A stretch of 64,000 bases of DNA from Niallia circulans (GCF_003726095.1 NZ_CP026031.1:4404001-4468000); one strand, 5' to 3'. Positions 34,224 to 43,415 are shown, counted from the stretch's first letter. Notes: generated from the sequence alone by a model not told the origin. Numbers and translations are program-made.

Positions 34224-35030
34224 ATGGATTTAAATATGATTCAAATATTATTAGTCATTATTGTAGCGTTTTTAGCTGGTGTTGAAGGAATCCTGGATGA
34301 ATTCCACTTTCACCAACCAATCATTGCCTGTACGTTAATCGGCTTAGTTACAGGAGAATTAGTACCATGTCTTATCTTAGGTGGTACCCTTCAAATGATC
34401 GCTTTAGGTTGGGCGAACATCGGGGCTGCAGTAGCACCGGATGCTGCATTAGCATCAGTTGCATCTGCCATTATTTTAGTTTTAAGTGGTCAAGGAGATG
34501 CCGGTGTATCTTCTGCTATTGCGATTGCAGTTCCACTTGCAGTTGCTGGTTTATTATTAACTATCATCGTTCGTACAATTGCAACAGGATTGGTGCATTT
34601 GATGGATGCGGCGGCGAAAGAAGGAAACATTAAAAAAGTTGAACTATGGCATATTTTTGCGATTATCTTACAAGGATTACGTATTGCTATTCCAGCTGCA
34701 TTAATTATCGCTATTGGGGCAGGTCCTGTGAGTGACTTACTTACAGCAATGCCAGATTGGTTGACAAACGGTTTAGCAATCGGTGGGGGAATGGTTGTAG
34801 CTGTTGGTTACGCAATGGTTATTAACATGATGGCTACAAAAGAAGTATGGCCATTCTTTGCGATTGGTTTCGTATTAGCGACTGTTTCACAAATTACACT
34901 TATTGGTCTTGGGGCTATCGGTGTGGCTCTTGCTCTTATCTATCTTGCGCTTTCTAACAAAGGCGGTTCTGGTAATGGCGGAAATGGGAACACTGGTGAT
35001 CCACTAGGCGATATTATCGATAATTACTAA
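34224..35030 (+). CDS. manY: Mannose-family PTS IIC component
   Basis: This 268-aa integral membrane protein starts at ATG 34224 after AAAAAGGAGG. The EII-Sor family IIC domain has several membrane segments, the EGILDEFHFHQPIIACTLIGL entry region and the LGGTLQMIALGWANIGAAVAPD conserved loop. It forms the sugar channel together with IID. The C terminus ends in a Gly/Asn-rich tail (GGSGNGGNGNTGDP). It is cotranscribed with the IIAB gene (34 bp gap) and the IID gene (17 bp gap). Confidence 0.95.
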   Translation: MDLNMIQILLVIIVAFLAGVEGILDEFHFHQPIIACTLIGLVTGELVPCLILGGTLQMIALGWANIGAAVAPDAALASVASAIILVLSGQGDAGVSSAIAIAVPLAVAGLLLTIIVRTIATGLVHLMDAAAKEGNIKKVELWHIFAIILQGLRIAIPAALIIAIGAGPVSDLLTAMPDWLTNGLAIGGGMVVAVGYAMVINMMATKEVWPFFAIGFVLATVSQITLIGLGAIGVALALIYLALSNKGGSGNGGNGNTGDPLGDIIDNY

Positions 35031-35047
35031 GAAGGAGGGGACAGAAA

Positions 35048-35959
35048 ATGGAAAAAGCATTTAAATTATCAAAAAAAGATCGTATTTCGGTTTGGTGGCG
35101 TTCCACGTTTATTCAAGGTTCTTGGAACTATGAACGTATGCAAAACGGTGGTTGGGCATTTGCCATGATTCCTGCTATAAAAAGATTATATAAATCAAAA
35201 GAAGATCGTGCGGAAGCACTAAAACGTCACTTAGAGTTCTTTAATACACATCCTTATGTGGCTTCACCTATTCTTGGTGTAACATTAGCACTTGAAGAAG
35301 AGCGTGCTAATGGAGCACCAGTGGATGATAAAGCAATTCAAGGGGTTAAAGTCGGAATGATGGGACCATTAGCTGGTATTGGAGATCCAGTTTTCTGGTT
35401 TACAGTGAAGCCAATCCTTGGTGCTTTGGCTGCTTCTCTTGCTTTAACTGGTAATATTCTTGGACCAATTATTTACTTCTTTGCTTGGAACCTTATCCGC
35501 ATGGGATTCACTTGGTATACACAAGAAGTTGGCTACAAAGCTGGTTCAAAAATTACGGATGACTTATCTGGTGGGTTGCTACAAAACATTACAAAAGGGG
35601 CATCGATTCTCGGGATGTTTATCCTCGGTGCACTCGTAAACCGGTGGGTATCGGTCAAATTTACCCCTGTTGTATCGTCAGTAGAGCTTGATGAAGGTGC
35701 TTATATTGATTGGGATAAATTACCTGCTGGAGCAGAGGGGATTAAGACCGCCTTGGAACAGCAAGCTGCTGGTCTTTCATTAGATCCAATAAAAGTAACT
35801 ACATTACAAAGCAACTTAGATAGCTTAATTCCTGGTTTAGCTGGATTATTGTTAACACTTCTTTGTATGTGGCTGCTTAGAAAGAAAGTTTCTCCAATCG
35901 TTATGATTCTTGGCTTATTCGTGGTAGGTATTGTATTCCACCTAATTCACTTAATGTAA
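35048..35959 (+). CDS. manZ: Mannose-family PTS IID component
   Basis: This 303-aa EIID-man protein starts behind AAGGAGGGGACAG. The N-terminal cytoplasmic region has WWRSTFIQGSWNYERMQNGG, then HPYVASPILGVTLALEEERA and VGMMGPLAGIGDPVFWFT, the family signature. One or two C-terminal membrane helices close the protein. It completes the sugar transporter with IIC. It is the last gene of the operon and a strong terminator follows. Confidence 0.95.
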   Translation: MEKAFKLSKKDRISVWWRSTFIQGSWNYERMQNGGWAFAMIPAIKRLYKSKEDRAEALKRHLEFFNTHPYVASPILGVTLALEEERANGAPVDDKAIQGVKVGMMGPLAGIGDPVFWFTVKPILGALAASLALTGNILGPIIYFFAWNLIRMGFTWYTQEVGYKAGSKITDDLSGGLLQNITKGASILGMFILGALVNRWVSVKFTPVVSSVELDEGAYIDWDKLPAGAEGIKTALEQQAAGLSLDPIKVTTLQSNLDSLIPGLAGLLLTLLCMWLLRKKVSPIVMILGLFVVGIVFHLIHLM

Positions 35960-35978
35960 GTAAGACAATATAAAAGAG

Positions 35979-36022
35979 AAAAGCACCTCCTAGTATGATT
36001 TTTTTAGGAGGTGCTTTTCACA
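35979..36022 (+). terminator. Terminator of the mannose PTS operon
   Basis: Perfect 14-bp arms AAAAGCACCTCCTA/TAGGAGGTGCTTTT enclose a 12-nt loop. The arms themselves end in a T-run. Confidence 0.85.
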
Positions 36023-36082
36023 TGACAAATAGGAAGAAAAATGGGATAAATAGTATAATAAATAAATTTTTAGGAGGCTGCT

Positions 36083-37099
36083 ATGCTTACTATTGGTTAT
36101 ATTGGAAATGGGAAAAGCACAAACAGATATCATCTGCCGTTTGTATTACAAAGAGAGAATATCAAGGTAAAAACAATTTACCAAAGAAATCCAAAGCGTG
36201 AAAGCTGGGATCGAATTGCAGGAGTCAATTATACATCTGATTTAAATGAATTATTAAATGATAAAGACATTCAATTAATTGTTATTTGCACAAGACATGA
36301 CAGTCATTTTGAATACACTAAATTAGCACTAGAACATAATAAACACTGTTTAGTTGAAAAACCTTTTATGGAAACTGCCGAACAGGCCAGAGAAATATTT
36401 GCATTGGCGAAAGAGAAGAATTTAATTGTGCAGGCGTATCAAAATAGACGTTTTGACAGTGATTTTCTGACTGTGCAAAAGGTCATTGAAGAAGGAAAAC
36501 TAGGGGATTTGCTGGAAGTGGAAATGCACTACGATTATTACCGTCCGGAAGTGCCAGAATCTGCACAGACCTTTAATCCTGCGGAGTCATTTTTATATGG
36601 ACATGGCTGCCATACGCTTGATCAAGTCATCAGCTATTTTGGCAAACCTGATCATATTCATTATGATGTAAGGCAATTATTAGGACAAGGAAGAATGAAT
36701 GATTATTTTGATTTAGATTTATATTATGGGAAGATGAAAGTGTCTGTAAAGTCTAGTTATTTTAGATTGAAAGAAAGACCTAGCTTTGTCGTTCATGGAA
36801 AAAAGGGATGTTTTGTGAAAGAAACAAAAGATCGTCAAGAGGAACATTTAAAATTATTTTACATGCCGGATAATAAAGATTTCGGGATAGATACGATAAA
36901 ACATTATGGAGTATTAACCTACATTGATGATGAAGGGACAATCCATGAAGAAACAGTGAAATCGGTAAACGGCGATTATGGAAGAGTGTATGATGATTTA
37001 TACAAAGCGATTATAAATGGGGAAGATAAGACCATAACAGACGAACAAACGTTATGGCAAATGGAAGTATTAGAAACTGGCATAAAAAACTTAAAATAG
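36083..37099 (+). CDS. Gfo/Idh/MocA-family NAD(P) oxidoreductase
   Basis: This 338-aa protein starts at ATG 36083 behind TTAGGAGGCTGCT. The N-terminal Rossmann fold starts TIGYIGNGKSTNRYHLPF (a G-x-G-x-x-x variant). It is followed by the LVEKPFMETAEQA signature (EKP, catalytic Lys) and a C-terminal beta-sheet domain with the GHGCHTLDQVISYFGKP segment that supplies the catalytic His. Members oxidise or reduce sugar alcohols, inositols or biliverdin-type substrates. The gene stands alone between two terminators, after the PTS operon, so a sugar-related substrate is plausible but unproved. Confidence 0.9.
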   Translation: MLTIGYIGNGKSTNRYHLPFVLQRENIKVKTIYQRNPKRESWDRIAGVNYTSDLNELLNDKDIQLIVICTRHDSHFEYTKLALEHNKHCLVEKPFMETAEQAREIFALAKEKNLIVQAYQNRRFDSDFLTVQKVIEEGKLGDLLEVEMHYDYYRPEVPESAQTFNPAESFLYGHGCHTLDQVISYFGKPDHIHYDVRQLLGQGRMNDYFDLDLYYGKMKVSVKSSYFRLKERPSFVVHGKKGCFVKETKDRQEEHLKLFYMPDNKDFGIDTIKHYGVLTYIDDEGTIHEETVKSVNGDYGRVYDDLYKAIINGEDKTITDEQTLWQMEVLETGIKNLK

Positions 37100-37112
37100 T
37101 GAATTTTGGATT

Positions 37113-37137
37113 AAGACCCCTTATTGGGGTTTTTTCT
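37113..37137 (+). terminator. Terminator
   Basis: AAGACCCC-TTAT-TGGGGTTTTTTC: a short GC-rich stem with a T-run, 13 bp after the oxidoreductase stop. Confidence 0.8.
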
Positions 37138-37258
37138 TTTTCTGCAGGAGCCTTTTCTTTAAAGTTTCTTAAGCAATAGATGTGTTTCTCTTCTTTTTGC
37201 ATGAAAGCTAAATAAAAAAGAAATAATAACAATATTTAGTGTGCTAAGGAGGAGAATA

Positions 37259-38932
37259 ATGAAAGTGGATGAGAATGCTTTGTCGTTTTTTGCATTAGGC
37301 GGAATAAATGAAATCGGAAAAAATATGTATGTCGTTCAATATGAGGATGAAATTTTTGTTATTGATTGTGGAGGGAAATTTCCTGATGAAAGCTTATTGG
37401 GTATTGATTTAATAATTCCAGATATAACCTATTTGGAGGAGAATCAGGATAAAATTAAAGCTTTAATCGTTACCCATGGTCATGAAGACCATATTGGTGG
37501 AATCCCCTATATTCTAAGGAAATTAAGCATTCCTATTTATGCTACAAGATTTACCTTAGGTTTAATAGAGCTTAAAATCAATGAGCATAAGCTAAACGGA
37601 GAGACAAAATTAATAACTATTGATTCTAGCTCCAAGCTAGAGTTTGGAGAAGTGCAAGTTTCCTTTTTTAAGGTAAGTCACAGTATCCCAGACTGTCTTG
37701 GAGTTGTTTTCCACACCCCAGAAGGAAATATTGTTCACACAGGTGACTTTAAATTTGATTTAACCCCGGCGAATAACCAATATGCTGATATACATAAAAT
37801 GGCGGAAATCGGGCAGCAGGGAGTTTTAGCATTAATATCAGAGAGCACAAATGCAGAACGAAAGGGGTTAACTCCTTCTGAACAAATGGTTGGTTCTCAT
37901 TTAGATGAAGCCTTTATGAAAGCAGATGGGAAAATTTTCATTTCGACATTTGCTTCGAATGTTAATAGAATACAACAAGTAGTAGAGTCTGCTATAAAAA
38001 CGAATCGTAAATTAGCATTGCTTGGCCGCAGTATGGTAAATGTGGTGAACGTTGCTATAGAACGTGGCTATCTTCATATGCCGGAGGGAATGTTAATTGA
38101 TGTCAGTCAAGTAGACCAACTGCCAGCAGAGAAAGTTGCCATTCTCTGTACAGGTAGTCAAGGAGAACCAATGGCTGCTTTGTCACGTTTAGCAAGTGGG
38201 AACTTTCGCGATGTTACAATATATCCGGGGGATACTGTTATTCTAGCAGCATCTCCAATCCCTGGAAATGAAAAAGACGTCTCTAAAATCATAGATAATT
38301 TATTTCAACTTGGGGCAAAAGTAATTTATGGTTCTGGCAGTACAACCGGTATGCACGTTTCTGGTCATGGCTATCAAGAAGATCTAAAGTTAATGTTAAC
38401 CTTAATGAAACCAACCTACTTCATTCCCATTCATGGAGAATCTCGTATGCTCTACCATCATCGAATATTAGCAGAATCAGTGGGAGTGGAAAAAGAAAAT
38501 ACTTTTATTATTAAAAATGGAGAAGTTGTCGATATCAAAAATGGAGTAGCCCGTCAAACACGCTTTGTCCCAGCAGGAGACACATATGTAGATGGGATGG
38601 GTGTTGGGGATGTTGGCGATATTGTGTTAAGAGATCGAAAGCAGCTATCGGAAGATGGGATGCTTGTTGTTATTATTACCATCAGCAAGGGCGACAGGAA
38701 GATTATTTCTGGCCCAGATACGATTACGAGGGGATTTGTTTATGCCCGTAACTCTGATGAATTACTGAAGGAAGTAAACCGTTTGGTCAAAAAGACTGTC
38801 AATGACTTGCAATCAGAGAATATTCATAAATGGAATGTAATGAAACAAAATATTAAAAAATCGGTTGGCCAGTATTTATTTAATCAAACAAAGAGAAAGC
38901 CGATGATTCTTCCGATTATTATTGAGATTTAG
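37259..38932 (+). CDS. Ribonuclease J (RNase J1-type)
   Basis: This 557-aa metallo-beta-lactamase/beta-CASP ribonuclease has 5'-3' exo- and endonuclease activity in RNA turnover. The ATG at 37259 is four bases after AAGGAGGAG; an in-frame GTG at 37241 is upstream of that site. The metal motif HGHEDHIGG (His73-His75-Asp77-His78) is complete, as in active RNase J1. RNase J2 has a degenerate HGHADA motif. HTGDFKFD and PIHGES (about residue 390) supply the further ligands. It is monocistronic with its own terminator. An additional rnjA elsewhere cannot be excluded, so no gene symbol is assigned. Confidence 0.93.
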   Translation: MKVDENALSFFALGGINEIGKNMYVVQYEDEIFVIDCGGKFPDESLLGIDLIIPDITYLEENQDKIKALIVTHGHEDHIGGIPYILRKLSIPIYATRFTLGLIELKINEHKLNGETKLITIDSSSKLEFGEVQVSFFKVSHSIPDCLGVVFHTPEGNIVHTGDFKFDLTPANNQYADIHKMAEIGQQGVLALISESTNAERKGLTPSEQMVGSHLDEAFMKADGKIFISTFASNVNRIQQVVESAIKTNRKLALLGRSMVNVVNVAIERGYLHMPEGMLIDVSQVDQLPAEKVAILCTGSQGEPMAALSRLASGNFRDVTIYPGDTVILAASPIPGNEKDVSKIIDNLFQLGAKVIYGSGSTTGMHVSGHGYQEDLKLMLTLMKPTYFIPIHGESRMLYHHRILAESVGVEKENTFIIKNGEVVDIKNGVARQTRFVPAGDTYVDGMGVGDVGDIVLRDRKQLSEDGMLVVIITISKGDRKIISGPDTITRGFVYARNSDELLKEVNRLVKKTVNDLQSENIHKWNVMKQNIKKSVGQYLFNQTKRKPMILPIIIEI

Positions 38933-38954
38933 CATGAAAAATTTGATGTTTTCT

Positions 38955-38998
38955 AAAAAGCAATGGGAGCAATAGATTAAGCACCCATTGCTTTTTAG
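38955..38998. terminator. Terminator between RNase J and alditol oxidase genes
   Basis: Arms AAAAAGCAATGGG/CCCATTGCTTTTT form 13 bp around a 16-nt loop. The A-run and T-run on either side make it usable by both converging genes. Confidence 0.82.
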
Positions 38999-39036
38999 TT
39001 TAGAAGCAACCTAGCGGGATTTTATTGTAAACGGAT

Positions 39037-40308
39037 TCAGTTATGTTCGTTAAAAATATACTTATTCATAAAAGTATTGCGAAACCTACCTTGTGGGTCG
39101 TACTTAATAAGTAATTGCTGGAATGCGGGCATTTTTTCATATAGCGATTGTATTTTGGAAGGGGCGGTAGTAAATAGCTTCCCCCAATGTGGCTTTGCCT
39201 GAAAAGGCTCGAGCTTGGATTCGATTAACGGGAGTACTTGCTGAACTTCCTTCCACTTATCTTGCCAAGTAAAGTGAATAGCGATGGAATCCTGTTTATA
39301 GGATGGGCTTAACCACAGTTCGTCCTTCGCAATTGTCCGCACTTCCGAAATAAATAAAAGGGGTGCGATGTATTCACGTATTTCACTAAGGGCACAAAGA
39401 GCGTTATAAGCATGCTCTCGCGGGAATATATATTCACTTTGCAGCTCTTGTCCCTTACTTGGAGTGAAGTCCATCCGGAAGTGTGGCATGCGGTCAAGCC
39501 AATCTCCTGGAACACCAAGCTGTGCCGTGCAATTAGTTGCAGCGACTCCTCGTACTGGATGAAGATTTTCTTTGGCTGCTTTTGCTCCGTAAAAGTCATC
39601 ACCTAATGAAAAAGTCTGGTCATCTGTCAGCTTACTCTTTAACCACACTTGATTAAATGTTTCGTCCTGCCAATCTGTAAACAGACTGACACTATAAGCA
39701 CTGGAAGAAATGGTGTCAAAATGATGAGCTGTTTGAGCAAATGGAAGATTTTCATAAACATCTTGCCGCATTAGATGACTTGGATGAATATCTAAGGTGA
39801 GTTTTGTAACAATACCAATTCCTCCTAATCCAACGACTGCACCATGTAATTCCTCTTCTGACTTTTCTCTTGAAAAAGTTATGATACAACCGTCCGCTGT
39901 AACGACTTCCATAGCGGAAACTGCAGCAGCTAAATTTTGATTGCTATTACCTGAACCATGAGTTGCTGTAGCACAAGCTCCAGCAATCGAAATGTGTGGA
40001 AGGGATGCAAGATTATGTAAGGCATAGCCATGCTGCTGAAGCACGTGGCAAAGATCTCCATACTTCATTCCTGCTTCTACCGTTACTGTTTTTTCTTCGC
40101 TATTAATAGCAATAACTTTATTCAGTTTTTGCAAAGAGACGATATTCTCCTCTGAATCAGCGATGCTATTAAATGAGTGACGAGTTCCAATTACACGAAG
40201 CTTTTTTAATTTTAAAACTAATTGTTGAATTTCCTCCACTGATTCTGGTTCGTGCCAGTTAGTTGCACTATATTGAAAATTCCCTGCCCAATTCCTTTTC
40301 AATCCCAT
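39037..40308 (-). CDS. Alditol (xylitol/sorbitol-type) oxidase, covalent FAD
   Basis: This 423-aa protein is of the VAO flavoprotein superfamily, and the whole sequence follows the Streptomyces AldO pattern. RNWAGNFQYSA opens the protein. VIGTRHSFNSIADS carries His44, equivalent to the FAD-linked His of AldO, then NLASLPHISIAGACATATHGSG follows. The substrate-site pair Glu/Arg lies in ISEVRTI and the lysine in HWGKLF. AldO-type enzymes oxidise the terminal CH2OH of alditols to aldose, making H2O2. A good AAGGAGTG site precedes ATG 40308. It is a single gene. Specificity among alditols cannot be predicted. Confidence 0.9.
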   Translation of the reverse strand: MGLKRNWAGNFQYSATNWHEPESVEEIQQLVLKLKKLRVIGTRHSFNSIADSEENIVSLQKLNKVIAINSEEKTVTVEAGMKYGDLCHVLQQHGYALHNLASLPHISIAGACATATHGSGNSNQNLAAAVSAMEVVTADGCIITFSREKSEEELHGAVVGLGGIGIVTKLTLDIHPSHLMRQDVYENLPFAQTAHHFDTISSSAYSVSLFTDWQDETFNQVWLKSKLTDDQTFSLGDDFYGAKAAKENLHPVRGVAATNCTAQLGVPGDWLDRMPHFRMDFTPSKGQELQSEYIFPREHAYNALCALSEIREYIAPLLFISEVRTIAKDELWLSPSYKQDSIAIHFTWQDKWKEVQQVLPLIESKLEPFQAKPHWGKLFTTAPSKIQSLYEKMPAFQQLLIKYDPQGRFRNTFMNKYIFNEHN

Positions 40309-40529
40309 AACGCCACTCCTTTATTGAGTTTATTATACAATTTAACTATATACGTAAAGAGAGAGAATTTTCAAATATTATCATTTGGAAAAAACAAGGT
40401 AATTAGACCTATTTTTTGTTTCTTTTATGTGAAGAAAAAATACTGGTATCGACAAAAAATGACAAGTTCCTTATAATGGAATAGTAATATGTATATATGC
40501 TATTAGTACTATTGTTTTCCTGAAATTGA
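40309..40529. other. Intergenic region upstream of the first riboswitch
   Basis: This region should hold the promoters of the divergent alditol oxidase and riboswitch-controlled operon. TATAATGGAATAGTAATATG around 40470-40490 contains a -10-like TATAAT preceded by TTCC and by TCGACA near 40448. No stronger feature is seen. Confidence 0.4.
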
Positions 40530-40612
40530 AAAAGGCAAACTTATCGAAAGGTAAGGACGCAAAGCTACGAGTCTAAAATCCTTCTGGATAATGATAGTCG
40601 GGTTGCCAGGTA
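40530..40612 (+). ncRNA. Cyclic di-GMP-I riboswitch (GEMM-I), copy 1
   Basis: The conserved GEMM-I aptamer is visible: GGCAAAC at P1, then GGACGCAAAGC and TACGAGTCTAAAA for the first hairpin. The second arm (TCCTTCTGGATAATGA) follows, with GTCGGGTTGCC closing. A terminator hairpin follows within 20 nt and the first gene of a chemoreceptor operon 128 bp later. C-di-GMP binding presumably switches that terminator, but the ON/OFF sense is not deducible by eye. Confidence 0.93.
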
Positions 40613-40631
40613 TACTTTAAGCAATTATTTG

Positions 40632-40673
40632 GCTATCCCTATTTATGTATGTCTAGGATAGCTATTTATTTTT
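40632..40673 (+). terminator. Expression-platform terminator of riboswitch 1
   Basis: GCTATCC/GGATAGC arms with a 17-nt loop and TATTTATTTTT tail, placed between the aptamer and the downstream gene. Confidence 0.75.
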
Positions 40674-40740
40674 GCTTTGGACTTGTGGAGAACAATAAAA
40701 AACATAAACTATAGAAACTTAATAGAAAAGGAGATTTGAG

Positions 40741-41109
40741 ATGATTGTTGTAGACAAAAAGAAGTATAAAATGGAAATAGATGAAAACTCAAAAGAAGTA
40801 CGTGTCCAGGTACATGGATTGATGAGAGAGGAAGACGCAGAGGGGTATATGGTTGATTTACAGGATACGATAAGTAAAGTATCTAAAAAGGATTATACTT
40901 TTGTCGTGGATGGTACTCATCAAACGCCTGTTCCATCAAAGGTGGTACCTCAGTTAGAACAAACAATGCAATTTTACTCTAGCTTAGGTTTTAAGGATGT
41001 TCTTGTAATTAAACCTTCGTCAAAAATTGCCCAAGTGCAAATTAGAAACGCCCTAGAAAGAATTGATTTTGCAGGTACATTTATTGATCGTGCCTCTCAT
41101 TCTAAGTAA
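40741..41109 (+). CDS. STAS-like 122-aa protein, first gene after c-di-GMP riboswitch
   Basis: This small soluble protein starts at ATG 40741 behind AAAAGGAGA. Alternating strands and helices (KEVRVQVHGLMREEDAEGYM; DYTFVVDGTHQTPVPSK; FKDVLVIKPSSKIAQVQIRN) fit a STAS/SpoIIAA-like fold, with YTFVVDGT as the central strand. The Ser that anti-sigma-type kinases phosphorylate is not obvious. It heads an operon with a GNAT-like protein (57 bp gap) and a chemoreceptor (47 bp gap) under the riboswitch, so it probably takes part in c-di-GMP-linked motility or sensory signalling. The fold call is by pattern only. Confidence 0.6.
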   Translation: MIVVDKKKYKMEIDENSKEVRVQVHGLMREEDAEGYMVDLQDTISKVSKKDYTFVVDGTHQTPVPSKVVPQLEQTMQFYSSLGFKDVLVIKPSSKIAQVQIRNALERIDFAGTFIDRASHSK

Positions 41110-41165
41110 TGCCAGGTTTTAATAAAAAAGCTATTTTTTAATCCGATTTGAAAGGGAGTTATGAA

Positions 41166-41876
41166 GTGCAAAAGGTAGAAATGTCGTATAAATATGAAAT
41201 TATAACAAAGGAACAAACGGATCTAATCGAAAAGGCTGCTGACTGTCTTGCAAGCTCATTTATTGGAGTGGATATTGCTGGGAAATGGGTTCAAGAGCCA
41301 ATGGTTGGTCAGTTAAATATAGGCTATGAGGATTTCTATCAGTTCACGAAAGATTATATAGATGCTACTGTGGAGCAAGGATATTGTGCAGTTGCAATAG
41401 ATAATAATCAAAAGGTTGTTGGTGTTCTTGCTGGAGATACCAATGCTCCAGAGATTATTGGAGAAGATGTATTTGAAGGCACCTTTTTAGATATGAATGT
41501 TATTCTGCATGTTCTTGAGGATGTAGATAAACGCTTTTTGGATGATTATAAGCAGCGCACTGGAAAAGAACTGCAGGATGGCGAGATACTTCATTTATTC
41601 ATGTTAGGAGTAACTGCTGAACTTGAGCGTCACGAAATTATTAAGCAATTAGGAAATAAATTAATAACGAAAGCATCTGAACAGGGATTAAAGGCTGTTG
41701 TAGGAGAAGCAACAAATCCTAAGTCTATGCGTGTCATGGAAAAATATCATAATATGAAGAAATATAGAGATGTTAAAGGAAATTATATTGTTCATAAATA
41801 TCAAGAAAATAGCAGATTAAAAGATATTCCTGCAACAATCGCTGACGGCACTTATATCATTATGAAAGAGTTTTAA
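41166..41876 (+). CDS. GNAT-like acetyltransferase family protein
   Basis: This ~236-aa protein's GTG at 41166 is seven bases after GGGAG and preferred to the upstream in-frame TTG; ATG 41181 is an alternative. The central region reads GYCAVAIDNNQKVVGVLAGD (the usual strand 3-4 hairpin), a HLFMLGVTAELERHEIIKQL segment resembling the acetyl-CoA-binding helix start, and GLKAVVGEATNPKSMRVMEKY typical of the GNAT end. The pyrophosphate loop is atypical (no QxxGxG/A), so catalytic activity is uncertain. It is the middle gene of the riboswitch-1 operon. Confidence 0.7.
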   Translation: MQKVEMSYKYEIITKEQTDLIEKAADCLASSFIGVDIAGKWVQEPMVGQLNIGYEDFYQFTKDYIDATVEQGYCAVAIDNNQKVVGVLAGDTNAPEIIGEDVFEGTFLDMNVILHVLEDVDKRFLDDYKQRTGKELQDGEILHLFMLGVTAELERHEIIKQLGNKLITKASEQGLKAVVGEATNPKSMRVMEKYHNMKKYRDVKGNYIVHKYQENSRLKDIPATIADGTYIIMKEF

Positions 41877-41923
41877 AATTTCAGTATGTCTAAACAAATA
41901 TATAAATAGGAGAGTTATTTATT

Positions 41924-43110
41924 ATGGAGGCTATATTGCTAGGTATTATTGTTATCTTATTGGTTACCACCGTGTATTTTGCTTATCGATATTTTACATT
42001 GAAACATCATCCTCATATTAATAAAGAGATCATGAACGGGATGAAAGAAATAGCTGCAGGCAGTATGAGCAGCAAAGTAGAAGGTTCAAGTTCTTATCAT
42101 GCTACCTTTAATCAATTAATTGAATTTTTAGAGCGTGTAAGGGGAAAGTTCTTTTCTTTTCCAAAAATGTACATAAAAAGGGAGAAAGTTTAACTGAAAT
42201 TGGTGAATACGCGATGGAAAAAGCGGACATTGTTAGAGCAGCAATTGACGAGGTTGGCAGAGGCTTACAGAAACAATTAGTCGCTACAGAGGAAAGCGCC
42301 CTTTCAATGGAAGAAATGGCTCAGGCGATTGAGGATTTATCCATAAGATCCAATCAAATTTCGGAACAGTCCAATACTACATTAGAATTAACGCAAGAGG
42401 GAGACGAAAAGTTAAAGGACTCTTTAGTGCAAATGGAGCAATTTAATCAAACAATTAATACAACTTTTCATGCCATCAATAATCTTGGAGAAAAATCTAA
42501 AGAAATTGGAACAATCGTAAAAGTAATTACAGGTATTTCCGAACAAATTAATTTATTGGCTTTAAACGCAGCGATAGAAGCAGCTCGGGCCGGTGAACAC
42601 GGTAAGGGATTTGCTGTTGTAGCAGATGAAGTACGAAAATTGGCTGAACAGTCCCGTCAGTCCTCTTCAGAAGTATCGAATATTGTGAAAAATATTCAAG
42701 AAGAAACGAATATAGTTGTTAAATCAATGCAACAGGGCACAGAAGAATTTAAAGAGACAAATACTAACATCTTAGAGGTTGGAACAATGTTTGAACAGAT
42801 TCTGTCGACGACAAAGGTTATTGCGGAAAATAATGAGAATTCCTCTGCAAGTACAGAAGAACTATCGTCTGCTTCTCAACAAATCATGGCGACAATTGTA
42901 CAGATAGCTTCTATCTCACGAGAATCGGTTGAAATGTTTGAGGAATTAATCGAAATCAGCGATGATGAATTACAAACAATTCAAGGTCTAGTACAAGAAG
43001 CCGAAAATCTTTTAGAATTGAAAAATGATGTAGATAAACTATTATCCACGTGGAATCAAGCTTCAGAACAAAAATCACATGCTGAAGGTGATATTACTGT
43101 AGCGGTTTAA
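41924..43110 (+). pseudogene. Methyl-accepting chemotaxis protein, one-base frameshift
   Basis: One N-terminal membrane helix (ILLGIIVILLVTTVYFAYRYF) anchors the protein and no extracellular sensor domain follows, so it would monitor a cytoplasmic or membrane signal. The first frame stops at 42193. Restoring one base in GGGGAAA at 42141-42147 joins it to the second frame. That frame has a coiled coil and the hairpin tip [20 protein letters not shown] followed by [15 protein letters not shown], the CheA/CheW contact region. It is the third gene of the riboswitch-1 operon and has a terminator behind it. The lesion could be a read error because the rest is well conserved. Confidence 0.85.
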
Positions 43111-43115
43111 GTTAG

Positions 43116-43158
43116 AAAAAAGCTTCTCATCGGTATTCAAACTTGTGAGAAGCTTTTA
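43116..43158 (+). terminator. Terminator of riboswitch-1 operon
   Basis: AAAAGCTTCTCA/TGTGAGAAGCTTTT arms with a 14-nt loop, six bases after the chemoreceptor stop. Confidence 0.82.
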
Positions 43159-43209
43159 CTTTAATTCCACTTTTAACGTAAATAACAGTATTTTGTTATA
43201 TTCCTTCGA

Positions 43210-43290
43210 AAATAGCAAACTCATTGAAAAATGAGGACGCAAAGCTGCGGGCCTAAAGAAGTATTTCCATGGTAGCCAGGGTTGCCAAAA
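43210..43290 (+). ncRNA. Cyclic di-GMP-I riboswitch (GEMM-I), copy 2
   Basis: It has the same aptamer signature as at 40530: AGCAAAC, GAGGACGCAAAGC, TGCGGGCCTAAAG, then CCATGGTAGCCAGGGTTGCC. It precedes the sodium-symporter/decarboxylase pair by about 125 bp and has its own downstream terminator hairpin. Two class-I c-di-GMP riboswitches therefore lie 2.7 kb apart on different transcripts. Confidence 0.92.
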
Positions 43291-43309
43291 GGGTTGGATA
43301 TTTGCTTAT

Positions 43310-43332
43310 AAAGCAATAGATTGCTTTTTTAT
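43310..43332 (+). terminator. Expression-platform terminator of riboswitch 2
   Basis: AAAGCAA/TTGCTTT stem with a 4-nt loop and a T-run. TTGCTTATAAAGCAA just upstream can pair alternatively, so a switch is possible. Confidence 0.65.
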
Positions 43333-43415
43333 GTCCTCCTTCGTGTGGACTTTTTTATTTGGATTTGAGTTTCTAGCAGAAGGGATTGTATGTTGCAACA
43401 GGAAAGGGAGTAATT

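Noticed and set aside
37259..38932. Assigning this gene as RNase J2
   Set aside because: The metal motif is the complete HGHEDH of J1-type enzymes, whereas J2 has a degenerate motif.
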